NCBI RefSeq assembly: GCF_000973625.1
Contig: NZ_CP007501.1
Location: 620,001 to 684,000 of the forward strand
Length of the DNA stretch: 64,000 bases
Source: Polynucleobacter duraquae
GTDB taxonomy: Bacteria; Pseudomonadota; Gammaproteobacteria; Burkholderiales; Burkholderiaceae
Direction of reading: 5' to 3'
Shown: piece after piece, positions 63,496 through 64,000 of the stretch
Layout of the letters: every line of letters starts with the position of its first letter
How positions within the stretch are numbered: the first letter of the stretch is position 1
Notes under the pieces: model-generated
What the model saw: only the letters and a program-made list of their open reading frames with translations
Databases searched by the model: none
Told to the model about the DNA's origin: nothing
Program-made: the position numbers and the translations under genes

Positions 63496-64000
63496 TTATC
63501 CGCCAAAGGCTTTCATTTTCTCTATAAGATTAGCTTCATCACCTCTTACTGCAAGATAGTTGGAGCCGTGAAAATTTTCCATATTGAAGTGATACTCAAA
63601 AAACTTTACTTGATTAGGAAATATTTTTCCGATAACAAATCCATGCTGCTTTAAAAGAGAGCAAAAATCTATTAGTAAATCATGAGAGATGATATTCCAT
63701 ATCCCATATTCAAACTGTAAAGCTCGTACGCATTTTAACTTTTCGCCAAATCCTTGAATAACCTTGAGGTCCATGCCTTCAACATCTATCTTTACAAAAT
63801 CTACTGCTTTAATTTTTGCATCTGTCATGTAATCAAAGGCTCTAATAGTTTTACACTCAATACTATTTGTGTAATAGCCTTCTATTGCTGGATTACCTTC
63901 AAAGTTACATGATGTAGACATGGAGGAGGCATCGCCAATGTGTATTTTAATTGGACCAGCTATATTTGAGAGGCCAACATTATTGGGCATGATATTTTTC
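63496..64000 (-). CDS. FkbM family methyltransferase, C-terminal part (5' end outside window)
   Basis: At least 164 residues, and the frame is open to the window edge. The FkbM signature VDFVKIDVEGMDLKVIQGF lies near residue 60 of the visible part, with LQFEYGIWN after it. Members O-methylate sugars of surface glycans or other small molecules. The gene is notably AT-rich compared with the housekeeping genes here and points away from tRNA-Ser. It may be the edge of a surface-polysaccharide region. Confidence 0.82.
   Translation of the reverse strand, partial: KNIMPNNVGLSNIAGPIKIHIGDASSMSTSCNFEGNPAIEGYYTNSIECKTIRAFDYMTDAKIKAVDFVKIDVEGMDLKVIQGFGEKLKCVRALQFEYGIWNIISHDLLIDFCSLLKQHGFVIGKIFPNQVKFFEYHFNMENFHGSNYLAVRGDEANLIEKMKAFGG

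Noticed and set aside
1..64000. CRISPR arrays, insertion sequences, integrases or transposases
   Set aside because: No regularly spaced repeats, no transposase or integrase motifs and no typical IS ends were seen anywhere in the window.

Overview
The window looks like a chromosomal segment of a small-genome freshwater betaproteobacterium of the Burkholderiaceae, most likely Polynucleobacter or a close relative. This is inferred from gene content (several Bug/TctC receptors, the scpB-rluB and rimP-nusA-infB-rbfA-truB blocks, class I fumarase, tight four-base ATGA gene overlaps) and moderate base composition. No 16S rRNA gene is present, so the genus is not proven.

Layout. 1-1.1 kb: the tail of a sialidase/BNR-like gene and a membrane protein. 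1.2-7.6 kb (minus strand): fabI-chrA followed by a small acid-catabolism cluster (MaoC/mesaconyl-CoA hydratase-like, MmgE/PrpD, CitE-like lyase, Bug receptor). 7.6-13.3 kb: a yejABEF-type peptide ABC importer. 13.4-15.0 kb: an NlpC/P60-like protein without its catalytic cysteine, and a patatin-like lipoprotein. 15.2-17.7 kb: scpB-rluB. 17.7-23.9 kb: a structured leader, then rimP-nusA-infB-rbfA-truB. 24-28.3 kb: typA and tex. 28.4-29.1 kb: a Phd/VapC toxin-antitoxin pair. 29.1-32.5 kb: an orphan ModA-like binding protein and an arsRC-acr3-arsH operon. 32.5-34.2 kb: a small membrane ORF, a universal stress protein and a TSUP transporter. 34.2-36.4 kb: a frameshifted RluA-type pseudouridine synthase, dusA and tRNA-His. 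36.5-39.6 kb: an FGE-fold protein, a PIF1-like helicase, and a BrnT/BrnA-like toxin-antitoxin locus with a duplicated operator. 39.6-43.7 kb: gamma-glutamyltransferase and a second Bug receptor, divergent from an omega-transaminase. 43.7-44.8 kb: lrgAB. 44.9-49.7 kb: iorAB and soxXYZA-like genes. 49.7-54 kb: purU, two small envelope proteins and a penicillin acylase. 54.1-56.3 kb: tRNA-Leu, a TPR-glycosyltransferase and a degenerate copy of the tRNA 3' part. 56.3-61 kb: a secreted protein and fumarase-murI-tonB-exbB-exbD. 61.1-64 kb: acs, tRNA-Ser and the start of an AT-rich FkbM methyltransferase region.

Most of the window is housekeeping or ordinary accessory metabolism. The parts most worth a second look are: the tRNA-Leu-flanked micro-island; the sox-like operon, which lacks soxB and whose SoxY lacks the GGCGG tail, beside a molybdenum hydroxylase; the toxin-antitoxin locus whose toxin gene carries an operator copy in its own 3' coding end; the hairpin-rich, terminator-ended leader before rimP; the NlpC/P60 protein with Gly in place of the catalytic Cys; and the CitE/MaoC/PrpD/Bug cluster, which may degrade an itaconate- or citramalate-like acid.

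All assignments come from reading sequence motifs by eye; no database or structure search was run.
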